DNA of 53,268 bases from Sphingobacterium spiritivorum ATCC 33861 (GCF_000143765.1 NZ_GL379779.1:1-53268), one strand, 5' to 3'; positions 25,672 to 34,899 are shown, counted from the stretch's first letter. Notes: generated by a model not told the origin, from the sequence alone. A program made the numbers and translations.

Positions 25672-26519
25672 ATAAACCACTTTTAGTCCCTGTAGATTTT
25701 TCAGAAAATGCACAGACAGCAGTTTCTTATGCCGCTCAGATAGCGGATATATCCAAACGTGATGTGCATGTGATACACATCATGACAGAACACACAAACA
25801 GATTTGCGAATGCCACATGGAACAAGGATCTTATGGAACCGCTTATCAAAGAAGCATTATCACAGCTTGATACATTTCTGCTGCCTGTAAAAGCCAGATA
25901 TCCGGATATTGTATTCACTACAGCTATCCGTGACGGCGTACTGACAGATCAGTTACTGGATGAAGCCAAAGGAGAAAAATACGCTGCAATAGTAATGGGC
26001 ACAAAAGGATCATCAGGATTAGATTCTGTATTTATAGGAAGTAATGCTTATGATGTAATCAAAACAACAGAAACACCAGTGTTAATCGTACCAAAACATA
26101 TTGAAGCATTACAACTCAATAATATTGGTCTGCTCTGTAATTTCAAAGAAGGGGAACTCGAAGTGCTGAAACAAGCCGTCAGTCTCTTTGGTAACAAATT
26201 TCATCTGCAGCTTATACATATTAATCGCGCAGACGAAGATGTGGAGACTGTAGATCAGAAATTAAAGATGTGGATTGACCGAATTATTAAGGAAACACAG
26301 ATAGATGATATCTCTTATATCGTAAAATCACCAGCATACTTTTACAGGAATAAGGAAACCATTGCCCATGCTATCCAGCAGATTCTGATTGACGAATCAG
26401 TAGATATGTTGTTGGTAACAAAAGGAAGAAAAAACTTTTTCCGTTATATTTTTTCTGAAAACATTGCCAAAGAACTCGCATTCCAAAGTAAAATTCCCAA
26501 TCTTTTTGCCCGGATCTGA
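25668..26519 (+). CDS. Universal stress protein, double UspA domain (2)
   Basis: 283 residues, a paralogue of the preceding gene with the same layout. Domain 1 (LLVPVDFSENAQTAVSYAA) carries the ATP signature VMGTKGSSGLDSVFIGSNAYDVI, ending TPVLIVP. Domain 2 (IGLLCNFKEGELEVLKQAV ... LLVTKGRKNFFRYIF) lacks it. The four-base overlap with the first usp gene shows a coupled tandem duplication. A 20-bp hairpin (26569-26612) follows about 50 bases after the stop. Confidence 0.92.
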   Translation: MNKPLLVPVDFSENAQTAVSYAAQIADISKRDVHVIHIMTEHTNRFANATWNKDLMEPLIKEALSQLDTFLLPVKARYPDIVFTTAIRDGVLTDQLLDEAKGEKYAAIVMGTKGSSGLDSVFIGSNAYDVIKTTETPVLIVPKHIEALQLNNIGLLCNFKEGELEVLKQAVSLFGNKFHLQLIHINRADEDVETVDQKLKMWIDRIIKETQIDDISYIVKSPAYFYRNKETIAHAIQQILIDESVDMLLVTKGRKNFFRYIFSENIAKELAFQSKIPNLFARI

Positions 26520-26568
26520 GTTTTATATATTTGAACAACCTGTTCAGAATTACAATAAAATATACAAC

Positions 26569-26612
26569 CCTATACATAAAATGTCCCGAAATCGGGACAT
26601 TTTATGTATAGG
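26569..26612 (+). terminator. Long perfect hairpin after the usp operon
   Basis: A 20-bp perfect inverted repeat (26569-26588 / 26593-26612) has the 4-base loop AAAT. It is followed by A6 rather than T on the plus strand, so it is not a classical intrinsic terminator. It may act as a 3'-end barrier or processing site. Confidence 0.5.
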
Positions 26613-26771
26613 AAAAAAGTGTAGATATTCTTCTACAATTGAATACATAAAACACTGTATACAAATGATTTAAAAATATAAAAAAGAATTATCCAAATAT
26701 AGTTTGGCAGATGAATTGCACATTACATTCTAATAAATAACATTATTACAAATTCATTTAAAACGCACTAT

Positions 26772-28094
26772 ATGAAAATTAATTACAAAAAAGCAGCAAT
26801 GTTCGCTGCAGCAGGATTGTTAACTACAGCATCATTCGCTCAGGAACACAACACAAAGACTATTGAAGGTACTACCCCGTTTGGTTCTTCTTCTCAATAC
26901 CGTACATGGTCGATTGGTGTGAATGCAGGTGTCCTGAACCAGGGTAACATCTTTGGTTTCAACCGTAAAGGGTATGATGATTTAGATCATAATGTAGGAT
27001 ACAGCGCTTACATCAAGAAACAAATCTCTCCTTCTTTCGGTTTAAAAGCACAATACATGGGAGGTAAAGTAGGTGGTGCGTACAAAGATGGTTCGCAGTC
27101 ATTCGAAACAAAAACTCCCTGGTCAGCAGCTTTATCCGGAGAGTTCACATTAGCGAACACAAACTTCAGATTTTTCAACAGTATCATCAAACCTTACTTT
27201 GCGATTGGTTTAGGTGCATTAAATTTTGAGCCTACTACAACTGTAGGTGGAACAGCAACAACTCAGGATTCACAAACTAAACTTTTTGTTCCTGCAGATT
27301 TCGGATTGAAATTCGCAATTGCTAAAGGTGTGAACCTGGATTTAGGTTACCAACTAAACTGGGCTAATCAGGATTTCGATGGCGGAACAGCAGGTACGTA
27401 TAAAAATGATCTGTTCTCTTATGCTCACGCAGGTTTAGAGTTCTCATTGGGTAGCCCATCAAAACCAGCATTAAGCAACAGTAACCCTGTGGCAACACTG
27501 GTAAATGACTATACTGCTAAATACGATCAGCTGAAAGCAGAACGTGAAGCATTAGTAGCCGCTAACAATGCACTTAAATCTCAGGTAGATCAGTTAAATT
27601 CAGATCTTAAAGATGATGACGGTGACGGTGTAGCTAACAAATATGACAAATGTCCTAATACACCTTCAGGAACTAAAGTAGATGGATCAGGATGTCCGCT
27701 TCCGGTTGCTGAAACCAAAGTGGTAGAGAAAATTGTAGTTACAGAAGAAGATAGAAAAGTAGTAGACGAAGCGATCAAGAATCTGGAGTTCGATCTTGGT
27801 AAATCGACTATCCGTTCTACTTCATACCCAAGTCTTGACCGTGTAGCTTCTTTATTAATCGAGAAAAACTTCAGCCTGAAATTAGCTGGTCACACAGATA
27901 ACACAGGTTCTATGAAAACAAATCTTAGATTATCTAAAGAACGTGCAGAAGCTGTAAAAGCATATTTATCAGGTAAAGGTGCTAATCCTTCCCGTATCGA
28001 AGCAACAGGTTACGGTCCAAACCAACCAATCGCTTCTAATGCGACAGCAGAAGGTCGTCAGCAAAACCGTCGTGTAGAGTTCACATTATATTAG
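26772..28094 (+). CDS. OmpA family outer-membrane protein with TSP3 linker (copy 1)
   Basis: 440 residues. Signal peptide (MKINYKKAAMFAAAGLLTTASFAQ), then an eight-stranded-type beta-barrel (about 25-235) rich in aromatic strand ends (YRTWSIGVNAGVL, FGLKAQYMGGKV). A short coiled linker (YDQLKAEREALVAANNALKS) and a calcium-type TSP3 repeat (DDDGDGVANKYDKCPNTPSG) follow, then the OmpA C-terminal peptidoglycan-binding domain (about 335-440; LAGHTDNTGSMKTN, LSKERAEAVKAYL, NRRVEFTLY). It anchors the outer membrane to peptidoglycan. A second copy follows after 150 bases, and from about 27498 the two genes are nearly identical in DNA. A terminator separates them. Confidence 0.95.
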   Translation: MKINYKKAAMFAAAGLLTTASFAQEHNTKTIEGTTPFGSSSQYRTWSIGVNAGVLNQGNIFGFNRKGYDDLDHNVGYSAYIKKQISPSFGLKAQYMGGKVGGAYKDGSQSFETKTPWSAALSGEFTLANTNFRFFNSIIKPYFAIGLGALNFEPTTTVGGTATTQDSQTKLFVPADFGLKFAIAKGVNLDLGYQLNWANQDFDGGTAGTYKNDLFSYAHAGLEFSLGSPSKPALSNSNPVATLVNDYTAKYDQLKAEREALVAANNALKSQVDQLNSDLKDDDGDGVANKYDKCPNTPSGTKVDGSGCPLPVAETKVVEKIVVTEEDRKVVDEAIKNLEFDLGKSTIRSTSYPSLDRVASLLIEKNFSLKLAGHTDNTGSMKTNLRLSKERAEAVKAYLSGKGANPSRIEATGYGPNQPIASNATAEGRQQNRRVEFTLY

Positions 28095-28121
28095 TAGATA
28101 AACTACTCTTTAAAAAAAGTT

Positions 28122-28151
28122 AAGGCTAGCGGAAATTCGCTAGCCTTTCTT
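28122..28151 (+). terminator. Terminator between the OmpA copies
   Basis: A 10-bp stem (28122-28131 / 28138-28147, loop GAAATT) runs into a T-rich tail (TTTCTT). It shows that the second copy has its own transcription. Confidence 0.8.
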
Positions 28152-28213
28152 ATTTAAATTTAAAATGTAAACAAAATACTACAATGTCAAAAGAAAAATT
28201 AAGTTTATTTCCT

Positions 28214-28221
28214 TACATTTG
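28214..28221 (+). promoter_or_regulatory. -7 element of the second OmpA gene
   Basis: TACATTTG matches TAnnTTTG. The expected TTG is absent at 19-20 bases upstream. The leader to the ATG at 28245 would be about 18 bases. Confidence 0.45.
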
Positions 28222-28244
28222 CAGAAAATTTTAATACTCGTTTT

Positions 28245-29561
28245 ATGAAATTAAATTTAAAATCAGCAGCAGTATTCACTATTGCCGGATTATTAACAAG
28301 CACTTCATTTGCACAGAGCACAGCTACTGTCGAAGGAACAACGCCTTTCGGATCATCATCTGAATACCGTACATGGTCATTTGGTGTCAATGCAGGTGTA
28401 TTAAATCTGAGCAATGTATTCGGCGTGAATCGCAGAGGATACAATTCATTAGAAAACAACATTGGTTACAGTGCTTATATCAAAAAGCAAATTTCTCCTT
28501 CCTTTGGATTAAAGGCTCAGTATTTAGGTGGAAAAGTTGCCGGAAAAACCGAAGACGGATCCCGTTCTTATGAAACCAAGACTCCATGGTCGGCAGCATT
28601 ATCAGGAGAATTCACACTCGCTAATACTAACTTCAGATTTTTCAACAGCATCATTAAGCCTTATTTTGCAATTGGTCTAGGGGCATTGAATTTTGAGCCA
28701 ACTACAAAAGCTGGCAATACAGAAACTACACATGATTCTAAAACAAAATTATTTGTTCCTGCAGACTTCGGATTTAAATTCGCTATCTCTAAAGGTGTGA
28801 ATCTGGATCTGGGTTACCAACTAAACTGGGCTAACCAGGATTTCGATGGAGCACGTGTAGGAACCATCAAACACGATCTGTTCTCATATGCACATGCAGG
28901 TGTTGAATTTGCATTAGGAAATTCTTCAAAACCAGCATTGAGCAATAGCAACCCGGTAGCAACGCTGGTAAATGACTATACTGCTAAATACGATCAGCTG
29001 AAAGCAGAACGTGAAGCATTAGTAGCCGCTAACAATGCACTTAAATCTCAGGTAGATCAGTTAAATGCAGATCTTAAAGATGATGACGGTGATGGTGTAG
29101 CTAACAAATATGACAAATGTCCTAATACACCTTCAGGAACTAAAGTAGATGGTGCAGGATGTCCGCTTCCTGTTGCTGAAACCAAAGTAGTAGAGAAAAT
29201 TGTAGTTACAGAAGAAGATAGAAAAGTAGTAGACGAAGCGATCAAGAATCTGGAGTTCGATCTTGGCAAATCGACTATCCGTTCTACTTCATACCCAAGT
29301 CTTGACCGTGTAGCTTCTTTATTAATCGAGAAAAACTTCAGCCTGAAATTAGCCGGTCACACAGATAACACAGGTTCTATGAAAACAAATCTTAGATTAT
29401 CTAAAGAACGTGCAGAAGCTGTAAAAGCATATTTATCAGGTAAAGGTGCTAATCCTTCCCGTATCGAAGCAACAGGTTACGGTCCAAACCAACCAATCGC
29501 TTCTAATGCGACAGCAGAAGGTCGTCAGCAAAACCGTCGCGTAGAATTTACATTATATTAA
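28245..29561 (+). CDS. OmpA family outer-membrane protein with TSP3 linker (copy 2)
   Basis: 438 residues with the same layout as the upstream copy: signal peptide ending SFAQ, beta-barrel (about 24-233), coiled linker, TSP3 repeat and OmpA C-terminal domain. The barrels differ at many positions (for example KTEDGSRSYET against GAYKDGSQSFET), mainly in predicted loops and turns. From the linker to the stop the proteins differ by only two residues that I could find (S/A before DLKDDDG and S/A in GxGCPLP). This suggests a tandem duplication with homogenised 3' halves. Separate -7 element and terminators allow independent expression. Confidence 0.95.
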   Translation: MKLNLKSAAVFTIAGLLTSTSFAQSTATVEGTTPFGSSSEYRTWSFGVNAGVLNLSNVFGVNRRGYNSLENNIGYSAYIKKQISPSFGLKAQYLGGKVAGKTEDGSRSYETKTPWSAALSGEFTLANTNFRFFNSIIKPYFAIGLGALNFEPTTKAGNTETTHDSKTKLFVPADFGFKFAISKGVNLDLGYQLNWANQDFDGARVGTIKHDLFSYAHAGVEFALGNSSKPALSNSNPVATLVNDYTAKYDQLKAEREALVAANNALKSQVDQLNADLKDDDGDGVANKYDKCPNTPSGTKVDGAGCPLPVAETKVVEKIVVTEEDRKVVDEAIKNLEFDLGKSTIRSTSYPSLDRVASLLIEKNFSLKLAGHTDNTGSMKTNLRLSKERAEAVKAYLSGKGANPSRIEATGYGPNQPIASNATAEGRQQNRRVEFTLY

Positions 29562-29592
29562 TAGACGATTTAAGTTCATATAATACACATTA

Positions 29593-29630
29593 TAGGCCCT
29601 ATGCAGCTGCATAGGGCCTATTTAGTTTTT
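29593..29630 (+). terminator. Terminator of the second OmpA gene
   Basis: A 14-bp perfect palindrome arm pair (29593-29606 / 29607-29620) is followed by TTTAGTTTTT. Confidence 0.85.
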
Positions 29631-29669
29631 AAGTACTTCATTTTAAAACAATTAACATATTAATAATAA

Positions 29670-29700
29670 TTGTTTTTGTCAATTATTATTTCTATCTTTG
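29670..29700 (+). promoter_or_regulatory. Promoter of the DEAD-box helicase gene
   Basis: TTG (29670-29672), 20 bases, then TATCTTTG (29693-29700), a full match to the Bacteroidota consensus. The leader of about 35 bases holds a short AGGC/GCCT hairpin before the ATG at 29741. Confidence 0.75.
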
Positions 29701-29740
29701 CACCGCCTTAGGCAATTGAGCCTATTGTATAAATTATTTC

Positions 29741-31552
29741 ATGAACCCATTTTTAGAACTGGGAATCCGTCATGAAGTTGTTAATGCCATCTCTGAGTTA
29801 GGTTTTGAAAAACCTTCTCCTATTCAGGAAAAAGCCATTCCTGTTTTACTGACTGGTAACGACGATTTTGTCGGATTAGCCCAAACTGGCACAGGAAAGA
29901 CCGCGGCATTTGGTCTTCCATTATTAGAACAATTAGACTTTTCTCAAAAACATCCTCAGGCGTTGGTATTATGTCCAACACGTGAACTTTGTTTGCAAAT
30001 TGCGAAAGATTTAGAAAAATTTGCGAAATACATCGATGGTGTACATGTCGTAGCGGTATACGGAGGTGCAAATATCTCTGACCAACTACGTCAGATCCGT
30101 CGTGGTGTACAAATCGTAGTAGCGACTCCTGGTCGTATGCTTGATATCATTGGCCGTAATGCCATTGATTTCTCCAATGTAAAATATGTTGTATTAGATG
30201 AAGCGGATGAAATGCTTAACATGGGCTTTCAGGAAGACATCAACAATATATTGTCAGAAACTCCGGAAGAGAAAAAAACCTGGTTGTTTTCTGCAACAAT
30301 GCCTAGGGAGGTACGTCGTATAGCTCAAAATTATATGACAGACCCAGTAGAATTGACTGTTGGCACCAAAAATACAGGTAATGCCAATATCGAACACCAC
30401 TATTACCTGATCAGAGCAAAAGATAAGTATGCTGCTTTCAAACGTATCGTCGATTCCAATCCTGAAATCTTCGGTATTGTATTCTGCCGTACCAAGATCG
30501 AAACGCAAGAAATTGCTGAAGCCTTGATCAAAGATGGTTATAATGCAGATTCGTTGCATGGTGACCTTTCACAACAACAACGTGATAAAGTCATGAAACG
30601 TTACCGTGACCGTAGCTTACAATTGTTGATCGCAACAGACGTAGCCGCACGTGGTATTGACGTAAATGATGTAACACACGTAATCAACTTCTCCCTTCCG
30701 GATGAAGTAGAGAATTACACACACCGTTCAGGCCGTACAGCCCGTGCAGGTAAGACAGGTATCTCGCTTTCATTGGTAAATGTGAAAGAATTAAGCAAAA
30801 TTCGTCACATTGAGAAAATTATTGGTAAACCTTTCGAAAGAAAACAAGTACCTCAGGGTGCAGAAGTTTGTGAAAAACAATTATTCTCGATCGTAAGCAA
30901 AATTGAGAATGTAGAAGTCAATGATGATCAGATTACTCCTTTCCTTCCTGCTATTATGGAAAATCTGGAGGCACTGTCAAAAGAAGATATCATCAAAAGA
31001 TTTGCATCATTAGAATTCAACAGATTCCTGGATTATTATAAAAATGCTCCGGATCTGAATATTGAAGCACGTGACAACGAACGCGGTGAACGCGGAGACA
31101 GACGTGAAGATCGCTCACGCGGTGGTTCTAAAGGATATACACGCCTTTTCATGAACTTAGGTTCAGTAGACGAATTTACACGTGGAGACATGTTAGGATT
31201 TATCTGCAACAACGCTAAGATCTCCGGTAAATCGATCGGTAAAATCGATCTTAAAGGAGTGTTCACATTCTTTGAAGTACAGGACGAAGAAGTAGAGAAA
31301 GTATTCTCCGGATTCCAGAATGTAGATTTCAACGGACGTAATGTACGCATCGAAGTTTCTGGTGAAGGCAGAAGCGAAAGCCGTGGTGGCGGAAGAAGTC
31401 GTGGTGGAGACCGCGGTGGAAGACGTGAAGGCGGATATCGTGGTGGCGAACGCAGAAGCGGTGGTGAAAGACGTGATCGTCGTGATGGAGGAAATGGCGG
31501 TGGCTTCCGTGATTTTTCCGGAAAACGCAAAGAATCTAAAAGCAAATATTAA
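29741..31552 (+). CDS. DEAD-box RNA helicase with DbpA-type RNA-binding domain and RGG tail
   Basis: 603 residues with all DEAD-box motifs: Q-motif near residue 20 (PSPIQEKAIP), I AQTGTGKTAAF, Ia PTREL, II VLDEADEML, III SATMP, V ARGID and VI HRSGRTARAGK. Residues about 463-540 form a DbpA/CsdA RNA-binding domain (YTRLFMNLGSVDEFTRGDML ... VDFNGRNVRIEVSG). The last 55 residues are a low-complexity R/G/E tail of RGG and GGER type, expected to bind RNA and promote condensates. Likely role: ribosome assembly, mRNA decay or cold adaptation, as for DeaD/CsdA. Monocistronic, with its own consensus promoter and terminator. Confidence 0.96.
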   Translation: MNPFLELGIRHEVVNAISELGFEKPSPIQEKAIPVLLTGNDDFVGLAQTGTGKTAAFGLPLLEQLDFSQKHPQALVLCPTRELCLQIAKDLEKFAKYIDGVHVVAVYGGANISDQLRQIRRGVQIVVATPGRMLDIIGRNAIDFSNVKYVVLDEADEMLNMGFQEDINNILSETPEEKKTWLFSATMPREVRRIAQNYMTDPVELTVGTKNTGNANIEHHYYLIRAKDKYAAFKRIVDSNPEIFGIVFCRTKIETQEIAEALIKDGYNADSLHGDLSQQQRDKVMKRYRDRSLQLLIATDVAARGIDVNDVTHVINFSLPDEVENYTHRSGRTARAGKTGISLSLVNVKELSKIRHIEKIIGKPFERKQVPQGAEVCEKQLFSIVSKIENVEVNDDQITPFLPAIMENLEALSKEDIIKRFASLEFNRFLDYYKNAPDLNIEARDNERGERGDRREDRSRGGSKGYTRLFMNLGSVDEFTRGDMLGFICNNAKISGKSIGKIDLKGVFTFFEVQDEEVEKVFSGFQNVDFNGRNVRIEVSGEGRSESRGGGRSRGGDRGGRREGGYRGGERRSGGERRDRRDGGNGGGFRDFSGKRKESKSKY

Positions 31553-31575
31553 CTAGAATAGTTATTCCATTTTCT

Positions 31576-31604
31576 AAGGCTGAGTATGTTACTCAGCCTT
31601 TTTT
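31576..31604 (+). terminator. Terminator of the DEAD-box helicase gene
   Basis: An 11-bp stem (31576-31586 / 31590-31600, loop TGT) is followed by TTTTATTT. Confidence 0.9.
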
Positions 31605-31717
31605 ATTTACCCTCAGCTCTCCCGGAAAATTATTTTACCAATCAGCAGAAAAAATATACCAAGCAGGTACTTTTTCAGGTTTATTTTATAAATTGAATTC
31701 GAATTAGAACCACAACC

Positions 31718-32419
31718 ATGTATAGACTTGATGTAATCAACAAGATCATTCAAAAACATAATGCAAAGACATATTTAGAAATTGGCGTACAGACCGGAGC
31801 CGTTATCTCAAAGGTAAATTGTACCCGTAAAATAGGTGTTGATCCTGAGTTTCTATTTCGAAGATCAATGAAAGCCAAACGCTTATTGGGCATTTATAAA
31901 TTTGAAACATATGAAATGCCGAGTGATCAGTTCTTTGAGACTAAAGCCCAGAATGTATTGAAACATGGTGTAGATGTCGTTCTGGTAGACGGCCTACACA
32001 CCTATCAGCAAGCAAAAAAAGATGTGGAGAATAGCCTGAACTACCTGAATGAGGGCGGTGTCATCATCATGCACGATTGTAATCCGCTCAATGCTGCTGC
32101 AGGATATGCCATCCGTGAACACTTCAGTGAAGTAACAGATAAAGTCAAAAACTGGGACTTGCCTGGCTGGCAGGGACAATGGAACGGAGATGTATGGAAA
32201 ACTGTAGCTGATCTGATCGTGACCCGACCTGATCTGAATGTATTCACATTAGACATGGATTATGGACTGGGGATTGTGACAAGAGGTAAACAAGAAGTTT
32301 CACATTCCTTTACTATAACAGATATTGAGAAGGGAGATTTTGATTTCTTTGATCAAAACAGAGAACAGCTGATCAATCTGAAAAATCCAAAATACTTTTT
32401 TGATTTTTTTAATCTGTAG
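31718..32419 (+). CDS. Class I SAM-dependent methyltransferase (Methyltransf_24-like)
   Basis: 233 residues. The SAM-binding motif I is YLEIGVQTGAVISKV (about residues 19-33). An acidic strand-2 end is in IGVDPEF, VDVVLVDGLHTYQQAKKDV is the DGxH segment typical of Methyltransf_24, and GGVIIMHDCNP is motif III. The C-terminal part (WNGDVWKTVADLIVTRPDLNV) resembles rhamnosyl O-methyltransferase/CmcI-like relatives that act on sugars. No glycan genes are adjacent, so the substrate is unknown. It is a single-gene unit closed by the hairpin at 32501-32533. Confidence 0.85.
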   Translation: MYRLDVINKIIQKHNAKTYLEIGVQTGAVISKVNCTRKIGVDPEFLFRRSMKAKRLLGIYKFETYEMPSDQFFETKAQNVLKHGVDVVLVDGLHTYQQAKKDVENSLNYLNEGGVIIMHDCNPLNAAAGYAIREHFSEVTDKVKNWDLPGWQGQWNGDVWKTVADLIVTRPDLNVFTLDMDYGLGIVTRGKQEVSHSFTITDIEKGDFDFFDQNREQLINLKNPKYFFDFFNL

Positions 32420-32500
32420 AAAGAAATTCAATGAGATAAGATATTATCCGTAATCCACCATTCTCTAAAACAGATTTGCATTCATTATAATTTTTTAAGA

Positions 32501-32533
32501 AAGCTGAACAGTATCCATCATACTGTTCAGCTT
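32501..32533. terminator. Bidirectional terminator
   Basis: A 13-bp perfect stem (32501-32513 / 32521-32533) with a 7-base loop and T-rich flanks lies between the convergent methyltransferase and hexosaminidase genes. Confidence 0.85.
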
Positions 32534-32564
32534 TTTATCTGTTAATAACTTATATAATTACATT

Positions 32565-34520
32565 TTACTCTTTTGGTGCTCTTTTGTTTAATTCCTCAAC
32601 CGGCATATTTACCATCCTGCCGATGGGTTTATTTCCTCTATAAGTGATCACTCTCAGCACGCTGGCATCTATTGGAACAATTAACGGCTGTTTGTATTTG
32701 GGGTAAAAACGATCAGGAAAAGAATTATCAAAACTGTAATAAATATCAAGGCCTTCTATCTCGGTGTTTAATGTAACCAACAATCTGTCTTCATTGGTTC
32801 GCTGCACATTAAATATAGGGTCGTAAACGCTCGGCGCATATTTAATTTCAGCCATATCCAATCTTCCAAAGTGTTGCTCCGTCCGGGAAAAAAAGTTTTT
32901 CCAGTTCTTTCTGCCCTTCGGGCTCCAGAGACTTTCGGCAATCGCAAATCCCCGGGGCCAGGTCATATATTGTACAGTTCGTATATTATAAATCTGGGCC
33001 GTCCACACGTTTCCTTGGGCTCCCATGATATAGTTAGGATCAGCACCTTCAGGAAGAGGATCATATTTATAAACGTCATTTAATCGTAAGGCTCTAAAAA
33101 CTTTAGGTTCAATAACTTCATCTCCCTGCATATAATCTAAATAGGTATATTCAGTCGGTGCCATTACTACTTTATGTTTATTTTTTGAAGCTTCTATTCC
33201 GTATTTTATATTCCGCCAACTCATAACAGCTGCACTTGGAGTTACACCACCTTCTAAGACCTCATCCCATGCCATAAAACGTTTACCATGCTTTGAAACA
33301 ATTTTTTCAACTCTCCGTTCAAAATACCCCTGAACTTCTGCCATCGTTTTAAGATTTTCACGTTTCATTAATTCGGCGACTTTCGGACTTTTCTCCCAAA
33401 AATTATAGGGTGCTTCATCACCTCCCATATGTATATATTCAAACGGGAATATTCGTGCAACCTGTGCTACCACAGTATCTAAGAACTCGTATACGTTCTC
33501 ATTTGCCGGACAAAGTGTATTATCAACTAGAGCTATCGGTGTAGCTCCAACCCAATTTATCATCTTCGCACCACTACTTACTTTATAATTTACAGCATCC
33601 GCTGTACACGAAAGCTCCGGATAAGAAGCAACAGCTGCCATACTATGTCCCGGAGCATCTATTTCCGGAACAATATTCACAAAGCGATCTTTTGCATAAG
33701 CGACCAGCTCTTTCAAATCTTCCTGTGTATAAAATCCCCCATAATCGCGTGGCTCATGGTCCTCAATAGGTTTAAAAGTTCCAAAATCCCCTTCTCTTTT
33801 TACATTCCATGCACCTACTTCGGTCAGTTTAGGATAACCCTTTATTTCTATCCTCCAACCCTCATCATCTGTAAGGTGAAGATGCAAAATATTATATTTA
33901 TAACGTACCATCCCGTCAATGTACTGTTTCACCTCTTCTTTAGTAAAGAAATGTCTGGCTACGTCAAGTAGTAATCCTCTCCATCCAAAGCGGGGATAGT
34001 CAGTAATATCTGCACATGGCAACTTCCATTCTACTGATTTGATTTTTTGTTTACTCTCTATTTCTTTTGGAAGTAATTGTATGAGCGTCTGGGCCCCATA
34101 GAAAATACCTGCCGGTTTATTAGCAGTAATAGTAATCAGCCTGGGAGTAATCTGTAGCTGGTAACCTTCTGATCCTATTTTAGCATCAGTTTTCTTGGTT
34201 AAAACCAGTTTGATATTAGCTTTTGCTGAGGAGGAGGTCGTAGTAACGGTATAACCGGTTGGTATACTTAGACGATCTTTCAGAAATGAAACAGATTGTT
34301 TTAATTCTGCTGATTCAAGTGCTTCAATGATAATTTTCGGGGGAAGATGAAAATATCCGTTCTTCCTGACAAGCGTGACTGGTTCGGGAATAATGGCAAT
34401 ATCATTGGGTTCATTGCCACTAACCCCGCTAGCTGTCGCATTACGGGTATCCATGTTTGCATGTTGTGCAATTGCTCCCGATGAAACAGCTAGCATAATT
34501 AATGCTAGTAATAATTTCAT
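32565..34520 (-). CDS. GH20 beta-N-acetylhexosaminidase, exported
   Basis: 651 residues from the ATG at 34520, which gives a proper signal peptide (MKLLLALIMLAVSSGAIAQ). The longer frame to 34607 adds an implausible hydrophobic stretch. The N-terminal GH20b domain (about 45-170; IPEPVTLVRKNGYFHLPPK) precedes the TIM-barrel catalytic domain (about 175-520). Its catalytic Asp-Glu pair is in YIHMGGDEAPYNFW, with substrate-binding HLTDDEGWRIEIKGYPKL and EIDAPGHS. A C-terminal chitobiase/hexosaminidase-type domain (about 560-640) ends it. It removes terminal GlcNAc/GalNAc from chitooligosaccharides, glycans or peptidoglycan fragments in the periplasm. Monocistronic with a consensus-like promoter. 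Confidence 0.95.
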   Translation of the reverse strand: MKLLLALIMLAVSSGAIAQHANMDTRNATASGVSGNEPNDIAIIPEPVTLVRKNGYFHLPPKIIIEALESAELKQSVSFLKDRLSIPTGYTVTTTSSSAKANIKLVLTKKTDAKIGSEGYQLQITPRLITITANKPAGIFYGAQTLIQLLPKEIESKQKIKSVEWKLPCADITDYPRFGWRGLLLDVARHFFTKEEVKQYIDGMVRYKYNILHLHLTDDEGWRIEIKGYPKLTEVGAWNVKREGDFGTFKPIEDHEPRDYGGFYTQEDLKELVAYAKDRFVNIVPEIDAPGHSMAAVASYPELSCTADAVNYKVSSGAKMINWVGATPIALVDNTLCPANENVYEFLDTVVAQVARIFPFEYIHMGGDEAPYNFWEKSPKVAELMKRENLKTMAEVQGYFERRVEKIVSKHGKRFMAWDEVLEGGVTPSAAVMSWRNIKYGIEASKNKHKVVMAPTEYTYLDYMQGDEVIEPKVFRALRLNDVYKYDPLPEGADPNYIMGAQGNVWTAQIYNIRTVQYMTWPRGFAIAESLWSPKGRKNWKNFFSRTEQHFGRLDMAEIKYAPSVYDPIFNVQRTNEDRLLVTLNTEIEGLDIYYSFDNSFPDRFYPKYKQPLIVPIDASVLRVITYRGNKPIGRMVNMPVEELNKRAPKE

Positions 34521-34609
34521 ATTTATTTGATTAGTGTGAAGAGGCAATTTATTAAAAAAAATATAGAATTGAACAATCAGTTTTAAAAAAAATAGCCGCA
34601 GTAACATTC

Positions 34610-34640
34610 TAAAGATATTAAGTCAACTAATATGTACCAA
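34610..34640 (-). promoter_or_regulatory. Promoter of the hexosaminidase gene
   Basis: On the minus strand TTG (34638-34640), 20 bases, then TATCTTTA (34610-34617), one mismatch from consensus. The leader to the ATG at 34520 would be about 85 bases. The rest of 34641-34869 is AT-rich with no gene I can support. Confidence 0.55.
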
Positions 34641-34869
34641 TCGTCAAATTACAACATCCTTTTGCACAACATTTACAAAAAAGAAGGCGGCAATAAAAAC
34701 AATAAGTTTTCGAGATTAAATTAGGCACCAGTTAATATAAACAGGATGAATTTATGGAAGAGAGAGGATATTAACGGACTCACACATATAAAATAGAGAG
34801 CCGGAACTATTGCAGGAAGTAGACAGAAACTTCCAAATTACTTTACTATAGTGAATATCAACAAGAACA

Positions 34870-34890
34870 GGGTCTTCGCTATAAAGACCC
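34870..34890 (-). terminator. Terminator of rlmB
   Basis: A 7-bp stem GGGTCTT (34870-34876) / AAGACCC (34884-34890) is followed on the minus strand by TGTTCTTGTT. It lies 10 bases past the rlmB stop. Confidence 0.7.
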
Positions 34891-34899
34891 CATTTTTAT

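Noticed and set aside
26695..26710. ATAGTTTG as -7 of the first OmpA gene
   Set aside because: TA is displaced by one base and no TTG lies upstream; too weak to list.
27590..29269. Matching antisense frames in both OmpA genes
   Set aside because: They are the reverse of the conserved 3' halves; the sense frames have signal peptides and full domains.
29651..29690. TTAACA followed by ATAATA at 11 bases before the helicase gene
   Set aside because: Only one informative hexamer, very AT-rich, and the gene already has a full TTG-20-TATCTTTG promoter.
31036..31545. 169-codon frame antisense to the helicase tail
   Set aside because: It is Pro/Arg/Ser-rich only because it mirrors the Gly/Arg codons of the RGG tail.
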